Shown: one piece after another, positions 31,374-42,339 of the stretch | Numbering within the stretch: position 1 is the stretch's first letter | Layout of the letters: every line of letters begins with the position of its first letter | Assembly: GCA_949358305.1 (NCBI GenBank) | Contig: OX442323.1 | Coordinates: 496,001-560,000 of the forward strand | DNA length: 64,000 nucleotides | Source: Strigamia acuminata | Lineage: Eukaryota > Arthropoda > Chilopoda > Geophilomorpha > Linotaeniidae | Reading direction: 5' to 3' | Notes under the pieces: model-generated | The model's database searches: none | Seen by the model: only the letters and a program-made list of their open reading frames with translations | Told to the model about the DNA's origin: nothing | Translations under genes and position numbers: made by a program

Positions 31374-33767
31374 ATGGAGAGAGATAGAGAAACAGAAACT
31401 TCCGAACGCGATTTACTCACTGTGGAGCAAATTGAAATACTAGAGACCAGGTGGGAAGCACAACTTTCATCTCTCAACGACTTGCTGTCTTTGTCGGAGA
31501 AGACGAGCGATCCAGGAGAGTTAGAAGCGCTTCTGCTTACTGCAAATCTGAAAGAGACACGCGTTGTAAATGGCCTGAACGAGCTTCAAGTCTACTGTGA
31601 GCACGCGTTTTACCTTGAGAGTGTCGAGAAACTGGAATCATCACAAACGAGAGTGGAACTTCTCCGAAGAAGGTGGGAGGTTTCAAAGCGGTCTCTTCCA
31701 ACCCTTGGAGGAAGACTCAACATGTCTACAGTTTCCGGTGCAAATACATCCTTGAATACTTCGACTTCTTTCCGCAAGAATTCCAAGTTGCCCAAACTTG
31801 AATCTGTAAAGTTTGACGGGGAGATAATCAAATACAAGACGTTTAAGAGCAACTTTGAAACTTCTGTTCATAATGACCCAGATCTGAGCAGTGTTGAAAA
31901 GTTGCAATACCTTCAAACTATGTGTACAGGTGAGGCTGCGGCTTTGATTTCCACCTTTCCTTTGATCGAGGAATCCTATGACTTGGCACGGGAAGAACTT
32001 GATCGTAACTATGGCGATGAGGATGCGCAACAGACGGCTCTCATCCAATCCATTCGAGACTTGAAGACTGTTTCAAGCATATACCCGACAAAGGTGTTGA
32101 AAGCAAATTTGACGAAAATTTCTTCAACAATACGACTTCTTGAGCAACTGAAGATTCCTGTACGGACATCTGGTGCATTTCTGATGCCGGACATTCTTAG
32201 CAAGTTTCCTGCTCCAATGACTTTGCATTTTTACCAAGTCCATGGACTGTCTTGCAAGAACATTTTGACTTTGCTTGACTTTTTTCAAAAGGAAGTAGCT
32301 ATGGCAGAACGCACTGAAGCTGTTTCTCCATCTGAAAAAGCAAAGAAGGAAAAGTCTGAAGTTGAAAAGGCTAAAGTTAAAGGATCCATGACGACTTGCA
32401 CCGCGACGCAAGACTCAAAATCGTCTTCAAGCTCCAAAGTGAAGACAGAGTCGAGACAAGAGAACAAGTCTGCGAATTCCAAGGCACTCAAGTGCATTTT
32501 TTGTCAAGAAGACCATTTGAGTGGTTCTTGCAAAAAGGAGTTCGAAATCAATGCAAAGATTGAATTGATAAAGAAAAACAGACTTTGCTTTAATTGTTTT
32601 CGAACAGGTCATCGCGTTGGTGACTGCAAAGTGAAGTTTTCCTGCAAGCATTGTGGCGGAAGACATCATTCAACCATTTGTAAGAAGTCTGAGGTGAACA
32701 ATTCTCCAAGTCCGACAGAGAAACCCAAGGAGTCGCAAGTGACCACACACGTCTCGTGCGCGATATCCACTTCTCTTCAACTTATGATTTTTGTTGCTGA
32801 CCTCAAAACCAAATCTGGAGGTTCACACCACATCAGAGGCATGATTGACCCGGGTAGCCATCGGTCATTCATTACAACTGAACTGGTGAACCGACTAAAA
32901 CTGAAGAAGTGCGGCAGTATTTCTGCGACCACACAACGGTTCAACGATTCTATGCCTGCTGCCACTGATTACGACGTATACAACGTTACTCTTCAAAGCA
33001 AGAATGACGCACAAAACTTCAAATTATCAATGCTTTCAGTGGAAAATTTGCCGAAAGTGCAGGGCATTTTGAATGCATCGGTAATAGAAAAGGTGAAGAA
33101 GCTTAATCTTGAACTTGCCGAAGATCTGCCAGCCAAGACATCTCAAATAGACATTCTTTTGGGAGTTGATGCTTGGTGGAAAGTCATTAAAGATGGCAAA
33201 AAGAAAATCAACGACGATCTTGGACTCATAAATACGTTATTTGGATGGGTGCTTATCGGAGCAGCCGGAAATACGGATTTATTCGAAGATGAAGCTGATT
33301 TGACTTCATGTTGTAATACTTGCAACATTGAAATCCATGAACAATTAGACAAACTTTGGAACTTAGAGGCAATTGGGATTAATGCTGGTGAAAAAGAATC
33401 CGATTTCACAAGAGATCGATTTGAAGCCACGACAAAACGTCTCGATGACGGAAGATACGAGGTGATGCTGCCTTTTAATGGACAAGAAACTGACTTGGAC
33501 TCAAACTGGGAGCTCGCACTTAACCAATTAGCCAACACATTGAAGAGAATCGACTCAAATGACGATTATAAGAAGCGATATGACGACTCAATGTGGCAGT
33601 ACATTGAAGAAAACCACGCTGAGGAAGTTCCAACTGAAGACCGGTTCCTAAAGAAAGGAATATATAACATTCCACATCATCCAGTGATCAAAGAGGACCG
33701 GGAAACAACGAAATTCAGTCGTATTCAATGCGTCGTCTGCGAAAAAAGGAAAACGCTCATTAAATGA
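31374..33767 (+). CDS. gag: E2 Gag and protease (BEL/Pao), pol part cut off by a frameshift
   Basis: A 797-codon frame with its ATG at 31374, 14 nt after an acceptor-like TTTTACAG. Residues 1 to about 330 are Gag: a charged N-terminus (RDLLTVEQIE), a capsid-like helical part with KLPKLESVKFDGE near 145 typical of BEL/Pao Gag, then a Lys/Glu-rich linker. Three zinc-knuckle-like clusters follow, starting at C374, C405 (CFNCFRTGHRVGDC) and ending C436. The aspartic protease carries D492 in MIDPGS, again Pro after the catalytic Asp. The frame then enters the start of the RT region, but two bases are missing near 33716 compared with E1, and translation ends after about 17 unrelated residues. Gag and protease themselves look intact. 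Gag forms the particle that packages element RNA. Confidence 0.92.
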   Translation: MERDRETETSERDLLTVEQIEILETRWEAQLSSLNDLLSLSEKTSDPGELEALLLTANLKETRVVNGLNELQVYCEHAFYLESVEKLESSQTRVELLRRRWEVSKRSLPTLGGRLNMSTVSGANTSLNTSTSFRKNSKLPKLESVKFDGEIIKYKTFKSNFETSVHNDPDLSSVEKLQYLQTMCTGEAAALISTFPLIEESYDLAREELDRNYGDEDAQQTALIQSIRDLKTVSSIYPTKVLKANLTKISSTIRLLEQLKIPVRTSGAFLMPDILSKFPAPMTLHFYQVHGLSCKNILTLLDFFQKEVAMAERTEAVSPSEKAKKEKSEVEKAKVKGSMTTCTATQDSKSSSSSKVKTESRQENKSANSKALKCIFCQEDHLSGSCKKEFEINAKIELIKKNRLCFNCFRTGHRVGDCKVKFSCKHCGGRHHSTICKKSEVNNSPSPTEKPKESQVTTHVSCAISTSLQLMIFVADLKTKSGGSHHIRGMIDPGSHRSFITTELVNRLKLKKCGSISATTQRFNDSMPAATDYDVYNVTLQSKNDAQNFKLSMLSVENLPKVQGILNASVIEKVKKLNLELAEDLPAKTSQIDILLGVDAWWKVIKDGKKKINDDLGLINTLFGWVLIGAAGNTDLFEDEADLTSCCNTCNIEIHEQLDKLWNLEAIGINAGEKESDFTRDRFEATTKRLDDGRYEVMLPFNGQETDLDSNWELALNQLANTLKRIDSNDDYKKRYDDSMWQYIEENHAEEVPTEDRFLKKGIYNIPHHPVIKEDRETTKFSRIQCVVCEKRKTLIK

Positions 33768-35982
33768 CTGCCTTTTTCCTGGACCATCTTTGAATCCAGA
33801 TTTGATATTGGTGATGGTCAGATTCAGATTGTATTGCATTCCAATCATTGCTGACATTAAACAAGCATTCCTCCAAGTAATGATAAACCCCACACATAGG
33901 AACTTTCTGCGTTTTTTGTGGGTCTCGAGGCAATATTTCAAGAACCCCTATTCGTGGAGAAATTTGTGGAATAATATTATGATTTTGAGGATGATAGTCG
34001 TACCATTTGGAGTTATTTCCTCTCCTTTTCTCCTGTGCGCAACAATTCGGAAACAAGCTGATCAATACAAGGAGACACATCCGAAAGAAGTTGATGCACT
34101 GGACGCCGGGATATACATGGATGATTTAACTTCTGGAGGTGATCACACGACAGACACAACAAAGCATTGTGAAGAATTAAAAATGATTTTGGATGACGGG
34201 AAACTCCCACTTGTTAAATGGGCGACAGCCAATGAAAAGGTTTTCAATGACATCAAAGAAAAGGGATTTCACATGAGAAGTGACGAATTCTGTGAACAGG
34301 GAGTGATAAAAATGCTTGGAATCTTATGGGACACGCAAGAAGACGTCCTCATGTTCAGGATTCCACAAATGGACATTATTCCGAACACAAGACGTGAAGT
34401 TCTCTCTTTGGTAGCCTCTATTTTCGACCCGATGGGACTCATTTCTCCAGTCGTTTTGAAAATGAGACTCCTTCTTCAAGACATTTGTCTACGTACAAAG
34501 AACTGGGACGGAAGAATTTCGGACTCAGAAAAGCAAGAGATTGACGAATGGAGTCGAGACATCCAGAAATTAAAAGACTATAAGGTACCTCGATGGTTAG
34601 AAACCTATTCTAATGAAGAGTTGAGTATTGAAGTTTTCTGTGATGCCAGCACTAAAGCCTTTGGATGTGCAATTTTCATCGTCAACAACAAAGGAAAAAG
34701 AACTTTGCTACTCAGCAAATGTAGACTAGCCCCTGCAAAAAAGATTACCTTGCCTAGACTTGAATTAACTGCTGCGGTCGTTGGTGTACGGATGTGTCAG
34801 TATTTGACAAATAACTTTCTGCCAGGTTATCCAATCAAAACCATTCGATATTTTTCTGATTCCACCATAACTTTGGCTTGGATCAACTCGAAGAAAAATG
34901 AGTGGAAGCCTTATGTTTCTAACCGCGTTCAGGAAATTGTTTCATCGTCTGACGCAAGCCAATGGTCACATATTCCGACAGAGTTCAATCCTGCAGATCT
35001 ACTTACACGACCACACGATGCAAAAACATTAATGACAAATAAACTTTGGTGGAACGGCGTGGACGTTTCTAAAATCGAAAAAGTCGAGGTCGTGCAAGAA
35101 AAACTACCCGAAGAAGAAAAAAGAATTGTGGTTATGAATGTTCAAGTCAAAGAGACATTTATAAGCAAATTTTTCAAAAGATATCGCAACTTCAACCGTC
35201 TAGTTAGAGTATTTTCGTACATTTTGCGCTGGAAATCTCATCGTTTTCGCGGCGAAGATCTCGCGCAACGCGAAATGGAATCCAGTCAAATTAGGATTCT
35301 TCAATTTTCACAAGAAATCTACTTTCGAGAAGAGATCGAAGCTGTGAGAAACAAGACTGAAGTTGAGAGATACTCCCCTTTGAAAAATTTTGAATATTTC
35401 TTAGATGAGGATGGACTTTTACGTTTGCGCAGCAGACTGAGATTGTCTTTGCTTTCGTTTGACGAAAAATACCCGATTCTTTTGCATAACGAAAGTTGGG
35501 TAACTAGATTAATTATTCGCAAGACTCATCTTGATCTCATGCATGGAGATTTGAGTGAAACACTTTACCGAATTCGTGAGAAATTTTGGGTTCTCCGAGG
35601 ACGCAGGACCATTCAGACTGTGATAAGAGAATGTTCCGTTTGCAGAAGGACTAAACTTGCAAGAAATAATCCGTCTACTGGAGAATTACCGAAAGAAAGA
35701 GTAACCCCAGCAGCTCCTTTTCAACACACCGGAATCGATCATTTAGGACCTATTTTTGTGGGAAAGGACAAAAAACGATTGAAGAAAACATACATTTTAT
35801 TATTCACTTGTATGGTTACACGAAGTTTACATCTCGAAGTGTCCGAAGATTATCCACTGAGAAATTCTTATTGGCATTCAGAAGATTTTGTGCTCGTTAC
35901 GGTTGTCCAGCAAAAGTCTTCTCGGACAACAGTAAAACCTTTGAAAAAGGAAGTACACAAATTCAGTCATGGGGAAAACTGA
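33717..35982 (+). pseudogene. pol: E2 pol part 1: RT, RNase H and integrase N-terminus
   Basis: Open in a different frame from gag. The region carries RT motifs (ADIKQAFLQV; YMDD with aspartates at 34120 and 34123), RNase H (CDASTKAFG with Asp at 34642, LPRLELTAAV, FSDSTITLAW, NPADLLTR), the integrase zinc-binding motif and the first catalytic Asp (GIDHLGP, 35737). One base is missing near 35852 compared with E1, after VSED; the frame then gives about 40 unrelated residues and stops at 35980. The upstream break near 33716 means it has no start codon of its own. Neither break lies on a classical slippery heptamer and E1 is uninterrupted in both places, so these are mutations and not programmed frameshifts. 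Confidence 0.9.
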
Positions 35983-36623
35983 TTGGCCGTTCGGACATAA
36001 AAACATTTCTGTCTGAGAAAAGGATTGTATGGACATTTATCCCTCCACTTTCACCGTGGATGGGAGGAGCTTGGGAGAGACTAGTCCGTTCAGTAAAGGA
36101 TAAATTGCGGAAAACTTTATTGAGACACACTGTGGATTTAGAAAATTTACAAACCTTGGTTCTTGAGATCAGCTCCGTGTTGAATTCACGACCTTTGTCG
36201 TATGTACACGAAAATATAGACGGCGGCAGAATCCTTTCACCTGAAAACTTTTTAACGGGAGGTATGCCGAAATACATGATCAACAAGACCTTGAATGCAA
36301 TCAAGAAAAGTGACCTTCGAAAACTCGACAAGAAAAGAAGACAGTTCATTTGGGATTTTTGGAGTATATGGAAACACAGTTACTTGATGCAGTTAAGAAA
36401 CTTTTATGAGACTAAAGGAGATAAATCTTTTCAAAACCCCAAAATTGATCAGATTGTTCTTCTTGAAAAGATGGGAACCAACCCTTACTTTTGGCCTCTT
36501 GCCAGAATAAAACAAGTTTTTCCTGGTGATGATGGACTAATTCGCATCGTCAGTGTTGTGCTTCCCGATGGAAGAGAGTTGCGTTGTTCTGTAAGGCATA
36601 TTAGAGCCCTTGAACTTGATTGA
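35852..36623 (+). pseudogene. pol: E2 pol part 2: integrase core and C-terminus
   Basis: The third piece of E2 pol, in a third frame. It starts right after the second break and contains the second and third integrase catalytic residues: Asp in FSDNSKTF (35925) and Glu in GGAWERLVRS (36075), with 49 residues between them as in E1. The C-terminal domain ends RALELD at a TGA at 36621. The open frame extends upstream to about 35808, but that part is out of register with pol. Confidence 0.9.
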
Positions 36624-36681
36624 TGTGTGTTTTGCAGACTTCTCTCATCTCTCTTCTCTCTCTTTCTCGCTGGCAATTCGT
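36624..36681 (+). other. Pyrimidine-rich stretch at the E2 pol/3' LTR junction
   Basis: The sense strand is almost pure T/C (for example CTCATCTCTCTTCTCTCTC) and then CGCTGGCAATTCGT just before the LTR. The last ten bases equal those of E1. There is no polypurine tract on this strand. Confidence 0.8.
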
Positions 36682-38153
36682 TGTTGCAAACAACGTGGAA
36701 TAATTTAGAAACTACTTTTATTGCCAATTTGTGTCTGAATAAATGTTTCCAAAGTGTGTTTTATTTTGCATAACATTTCAGTTTTTATTTACAGGATTTT
36801 TGCATTATTAAAATGTTTTTAGTGCTTTCAGATACTGATGTTTGATGAAATGTGATATTCCATTGTTTATTGCATTTATTTCTAGTGTTTATTGCAGGAT
36901 TTTGTGTTACTTTATTCATTTTCTATCAATTTGTGTGATTTCGGGTGAAATTTGGTGCATTTGTCGTTAAACAGTTCACTAGTGTTATTGACGTGACGTC
37001 ATATTTCAAGTTCTAGTTCGGTTTTTGTTCAAACTTCTAACCTTCCGTTTGGACGGAATTTTGATGGTTAGAATTGTTTTTGACATTGTTTTAGACTAAT
37101 TTGGGGGTGATCTGTTGATTCGTGCACTCTAATTTCGTCCCGGAACAGCCGTTTTTCTGCTACGAGCGATCGTGATGGACCCCGCATGTGCGTTGCCGTC
37201 CAAGATCGTTTTGTTCGGTTTGCGGTTGATTTCAAGTGTTCTTTCATTAAAAAGTGTCTTGTTTTGCGGGAAATTACATTCCCTGAACTTATTTACTTAT
37301 TTCAAAGTGTTTACATAAGTTATTTCTTGTGTTGAAATTCAAACCTTGTGTTTTGCCGCCAATGCAGAGTTTACCGGACGCCATGTTGGATTTTGCCGAT
37401 GATTTGTAAATCTTTCATGTCGCTTTGTTTTTATATCTCAATTGGTGTTAGTACTATTTAGTTTTAATGTATTTCAATGCAAAATCTTTACTTATTTGGT
37501 TTTGTGTGTGACTTTGAATTCAAACTTGATGATTATGTCATTTTGCTTGTCTTTGATTGGTTAGGCCCAATTGTCTGCCTAGCGATCACTGTTTTCGCTG
37601 TTTTCTCAGTGTTTTGATTAACGAATTTTGTTGTTACGATAGACTTTATTATTCCTGAGTTTTTTGTGCTCATTTTGAGCTATTACACATTATTTTTAAT
37701 ACATTTCTCGTAATTTGTTGTCTTTGCTTGAAATTGCATTTCCTCCGTTTCCGTGGCAACGGAGTATTTTTTTTATTGTACTTTGACGACAATTGGCTTG
37801 TTGCGTGCCTTTTGATTGATAATGTGTAATTATTCAGTTGCCATTTTATATTTGATTAAAATAGTCGTGTTAATGTTAACTCTTGTATTTTCTGCTTTTG
37901 ACCCATTTCCAATGTGTCCTGAGTAGAGAACCATTTTTCCCAGACTGGCCAATGGATCAGCAAGCACTTGGATACCATGCAAAAGTGTTTCCAACAGTTA
38001 AACCTTCATGTAACAGGAGATTTTGAGGCGAATCAAGTGCATTTCCACACGGTACACGTACGAATTTCACTATACGATCGTTTGAGTTTGTTGGCGGGAG
38101 TTTCGAATCGCCACATCTCAGTTCTTCTCTGTTCCTGTTGACTGACCGCAACA
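36682..38153 (+). repeat. 3' LTR of E2 (1472 bp)
   Basis: Collinear with 28992-30463 at a constant offset of 7690 without indels. It is followed by the target duplication CAAA and satellite. The minus-strand frame at 37957-38163 is an antisense shadow also present at the 5' side. Confidence 0.95.
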
Positions 38154-41100
38154 CAAACACCACAAGTCCAATGTCTCTGAATGTTCAGAAATAGTGTTTA
38201 AACCTTAGTAGAAGGCTCCAATGTAAGTTTTAGAAACATTTAACTAATGATTTGGGAGAATAGACTTTTGATCTCATCACAGTTGACTTAGCACAAACAC
38301 CACAAGTCCAATGTCTCTGAATGTTCAGAAATAGTGTTTAAACCTTAGTAGAAGCCTTCAATTTAAATTTTAGCAACATCCAAGCACTGATTTGGGAGAA
38401 TAGACTTTTGATCTCATCACAGATGACTTAGCACAAACACCACAAGACCAATGTCTCTGAATGTTCAGAAATAGGGTTTAAACCTTAGTAGAAGCCTTCA
38501 ATTTAAATTTTAGCAACATCCAAGCACTGATTTGGGAGAATAGACTTTTGATCTCATCACAGTTGACTTAGCACAAACACCACAAGACCAATGTCTCTGA
38601 ATGTTCAGAAATAGGGTTTAAACCTTAGTAGAAGGCTCCAATGTAAGTTTTAGAAACATCTAACCAATGATTTGGGAGAATAGACTTTTGATCTCATCAC
38701 AGTTGACTTAGCACAAACACCACAAGTCCAATGTCTCTGAATGTTCAGAAATAGTGTTTAAACCTTAGTAGAAGCCTTCAATGTAAGTTTTAGCAACATC
38801 CAAGCAATCCATTTTGAAAAAAAAATTTTGAGCTTATTTCACATCGCAGTTGACTTAGCACAAACACCACAAGACCAATGTCTTTGAATGTTCAGAAATA
38901 GTGTTTAAACCTTAGTAGAAGGCTCCAATGTAAGTTTTAGAAACATCTAACCAATGATTTGGGAGAATAGACTTTTGATCTCATCACAGTTGACTTAGCA
39001 CAAACACCACAAGTCCAATGTCTCTGAATGTTCAGAAATAGTGTTTAAACCTTAGTAGAAGGCTCCAATGTAAGTTTTAGAAACATTTAACTAATGATTT
39101 GGGAGAATAGACTTTTGATCTCATCACAGTTGACTTAGCACAAACACCACAAGTCCAATGTCTCTGAATGTTCAGAAATAGTGTTTAAACCTTAGTAGAA
39201 GCCTTCAATTTAAATTTTAGCAACATCCAAGCACTGATTTGGGAGAATAGACTTTTGATCTCATCACAGTTGACTTAGCACAAACACCACAAGACCAATG
39301 TTTCTGAATGTTCAGAAATAGTGTTTAAACCTTAGTAGAAGGCTCCAATGTAAGTTTTAGAAACATCTAACCAATGATTTGGGAGAATAGACTTTTGATC
39401 TCATCACAGTTGACTTAGCACAAACACCACAAGTCCAATGTCTCTGAATGTTCAGAAATAGTGTTTAAACCTTAGTAGAAGGCTCCAATTTAAGTTTTAG
39501 AAACATTTAACTAATGATTTGGGAGAATAGACTTTTGATCTCATCACAGTTGACTTAGCACAAACACCACAAGTCCAATGTCTCTGAATGTTCAGAAATA
39601 GTGTTTAAACCTTAGTAGAAGCCTTCAATTTAAATTTTAGCAACATCCAAGCACTGATTTGGGAGAATAGACTTTTGATCTCATCACAGTTGACTTAGCA
39701 CAAACACCACAAGACCAATGTCTCTGAATGTTCAGAAATAGTGTTTAAACCTTAGTAGAAGGCTCCAATGTAAGTTTTAGAAACATCTAACTAATGATTT
39801 GGGAGAATAGACTTTTGATCTCATCACAGTTGACTTAGCACAAACACCACAAGTCCAATGTCTCTGAACGTTCAGAAATAGTAGAAGCCTTCAATTTAAA
39901 TTTTAGCAACATCCAAGCACTGATTTGGGAGAATAGACTTTTGATCTCATCACAGATGACTTAGCACAAACACCACAAGACCAATGTTTCTGAATGTTCA
40001 GAAATAGGGTTTAAACCTTAGTAGAAGGCTCCAATGTAAGTTTTAGAAACATCTAACCAATGATTTGGGAGAATAGACTTTTGATCTCATCACAGTTGAC
40101 TTAGCACAAACACCACAAGACCAATGTCTCTGAATGTTCAGAAATAGTGTTTAAACCTTAGTAGAAGGCTCCAATGTAAGTTTTAGAAACATCTAACTAA
40201 TGATTTGGGAGAATAGACTTTTGATCTCATCACAGTTGACTTAGCACAAACACCACAAGACCAATGTTTCTGAATGTTCAGAAATAGTGTTTAAACCTTA
40301 GTAGAAGGCTCCGATGTAAGTTTTAGAAACATCTAACCAATGATTTGGGAGAATAGACTTTTGATCTCATCACAGTTGACTTAGCACAAACACCACAAGT
40401 CCAATGTCTCTGAATGTTCAGAAATAGTGTTTAAACCTTAGTAGAAGCCTTCAATGTAAGTTTTAGCAACATCCAAGCAATACATTTTGAAAAAAAAATT
40501 TTGAGCTTATTTCACATCGCAGTTGACTTAGCACAAACACCACAAGACCAATGTCTCTGAATGTTCAGAAATAGTGTTTAAACCTTAGTAGAAGGCTCCG
40601 ATGTAAGTTTTAGAAACATCTAACTAATGATTTGGGAGAATAGACTTTTGATCTCATCACAGTTGACTTAGCACAAACACCACAAGTCCAATGTCTCTGA
40701 ATGTTCAGAAATAGTGTTTAAACCTTAGTAGAAGCCTTCAATTTAAATTTTAGCAACATCCAAGCACTGATTTGGGAGAATAGACTTTTGATCTCATCAC
40801 AGTTGACTTAGCACAAACACCACAAGTCCAATGTCTCTGAATGTTCAGAAATAGTGTTTAAACCTTAGTAGAAGACTTCAATGTAAGTTTTAGCAACATC
40901 CAAGCGCTGATTTGGGAGAATAGACTTTTGATCTCATCACAGTTGACTTAGCACAAACACCACAAGACAAATGTCTCTGAATGTTCAGAAATAGTGTTTA
41001 AACCTTAGTAGAAGACTTCAATGTAAGTTTTAGCAACATCCAAGCACTGATTTGGGAGAATAGACTTTTGATCTTATCACAGTTGACTTAGCACAAACAC

Positions 41101-42339
41101 CACAAGACCAATGTTTCTGAATGTTCAGAAATAGTGTTTAAACCTTAGTAGAAGGCTCCAATGTAAGTTTTAGAAACATCTAACCAATGATTTGGGAGAA
41201 TAGACTTTTGATCTCATCACAGTTGACTTAGCACAAACACCACAAGTCCAATGTCTCTGAATGTTCAGAAATAGTGTTTAAACCTTAGTAGAAGGCTCCA
41301 ATGTAAGTTTTAGAAACATCTAACTAATGATTTGGGAGAATAGACTTTTGATCTCATCACAGTTGACTTAGCACAAACACCACAAGTCCAATGTCTCTGA
41401 ATGTTCAGAAATAGTGTTTAAACCTTAGTAGAAGACTTCAATGTAAGTTTTAGCAACATCCAAGCACTGATTTGGGAGAATAGACTTTTGATCTCATCAC
41501 AGTTGACTTAGCACAAACACCACAAGATTAATGTCTCTGAATGTTCAGAAATAGTGTTTAAACCTTAGTAGAAGGCTCCAATGTAAGTTTTAGAAACATC
41601 TAACTAATGATTTGGGAGAATAGACTTTTGATCTCATCACAGTTGACTTAGCACAAACACCACAAGACCAATGTCTCTGAATGTTCAGAAATAGTGTTTA
41701 AACCTTAGTAGAAGGCTCCAATGTAAGTTTTAGAAACATCTAACTAATGATTTGGGAGAATAGACTTTTGATCTCATCACAGTTGACTTAGCACAAACAC
41801 CACAAGACCAATGTTTCTGAATGTTCAGAAATAGTGTTTAAACCTTAGTAGAAGGCTCCAATGTAAGTTTTAGAAACATCTAACCAATGATTTGGGAGAA
41901 TAGACTTTTGATCTCATCACAGTTGACTTAGCACAAACACCACAAGTCCAATGTCTCTGAATGTTCAGAAATAGTGTTTAAACCTTAGTAGAAGACTTCA
42001 ATGTAAGTTTTAGCAACATCCAAGCACTGATTTGGGAGAATAGACTTTTGATCTTATCACAGTTGACTTAGCACAAACACCACAAGACCAATGTCTCTGA
42101 ATGTTCAGAAATAGTGTTTAAACCTTAGTAGAAGGCTCCAATGTAAGTTTTAGAAACATCTAACCAATGATTTGGGAGAATAGACTTTTGATCTCATCAC
42201 AGTTGACTTAGCACAAACACCACAAGTCCAATGTCTCTGAATGTTCAGAAATAGTGTTTAAACCTTAGTAGAAGCCTTCAATGTAAGTTTTAGCAACATC
42301 CAAGCAATACATTTTGAAAAAAAAATTTTGAGCTTATTT

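Larger units (their letters stand above)
28992..38153 (+). mobile_element. E2: BEL/Pao LTR retrotransposon, 9162 bp, pol frameshifted
   Basis: Two 1472-bp LTRs (28992-30463, 36682-38153) with ends TGTTGC and GCAACA. Satellite is duplicated as CAAA at 28988-28991 and 38154-38157 (ACAAA if one base more is counted). By eye the LTRs differ at about five places (two adjacent bases near 29206, then near 29496, 29521 and 30081), so it is young but older than E1. Gene order and proteins match E1, clearly the same lineage but a different subfamily. Gag/protease is intact; pol carries two single-site frameshifts, so it is not autonomous. Confidence 0.95.

Noticed and set aside
33700-33770. Programmed ribosomal frameshift between E2 gag/protease and pol
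   Set aside because: There is no slippery heptamer at the break, E1 reads through the same place in one frame, and a second break occurs in the integrase.
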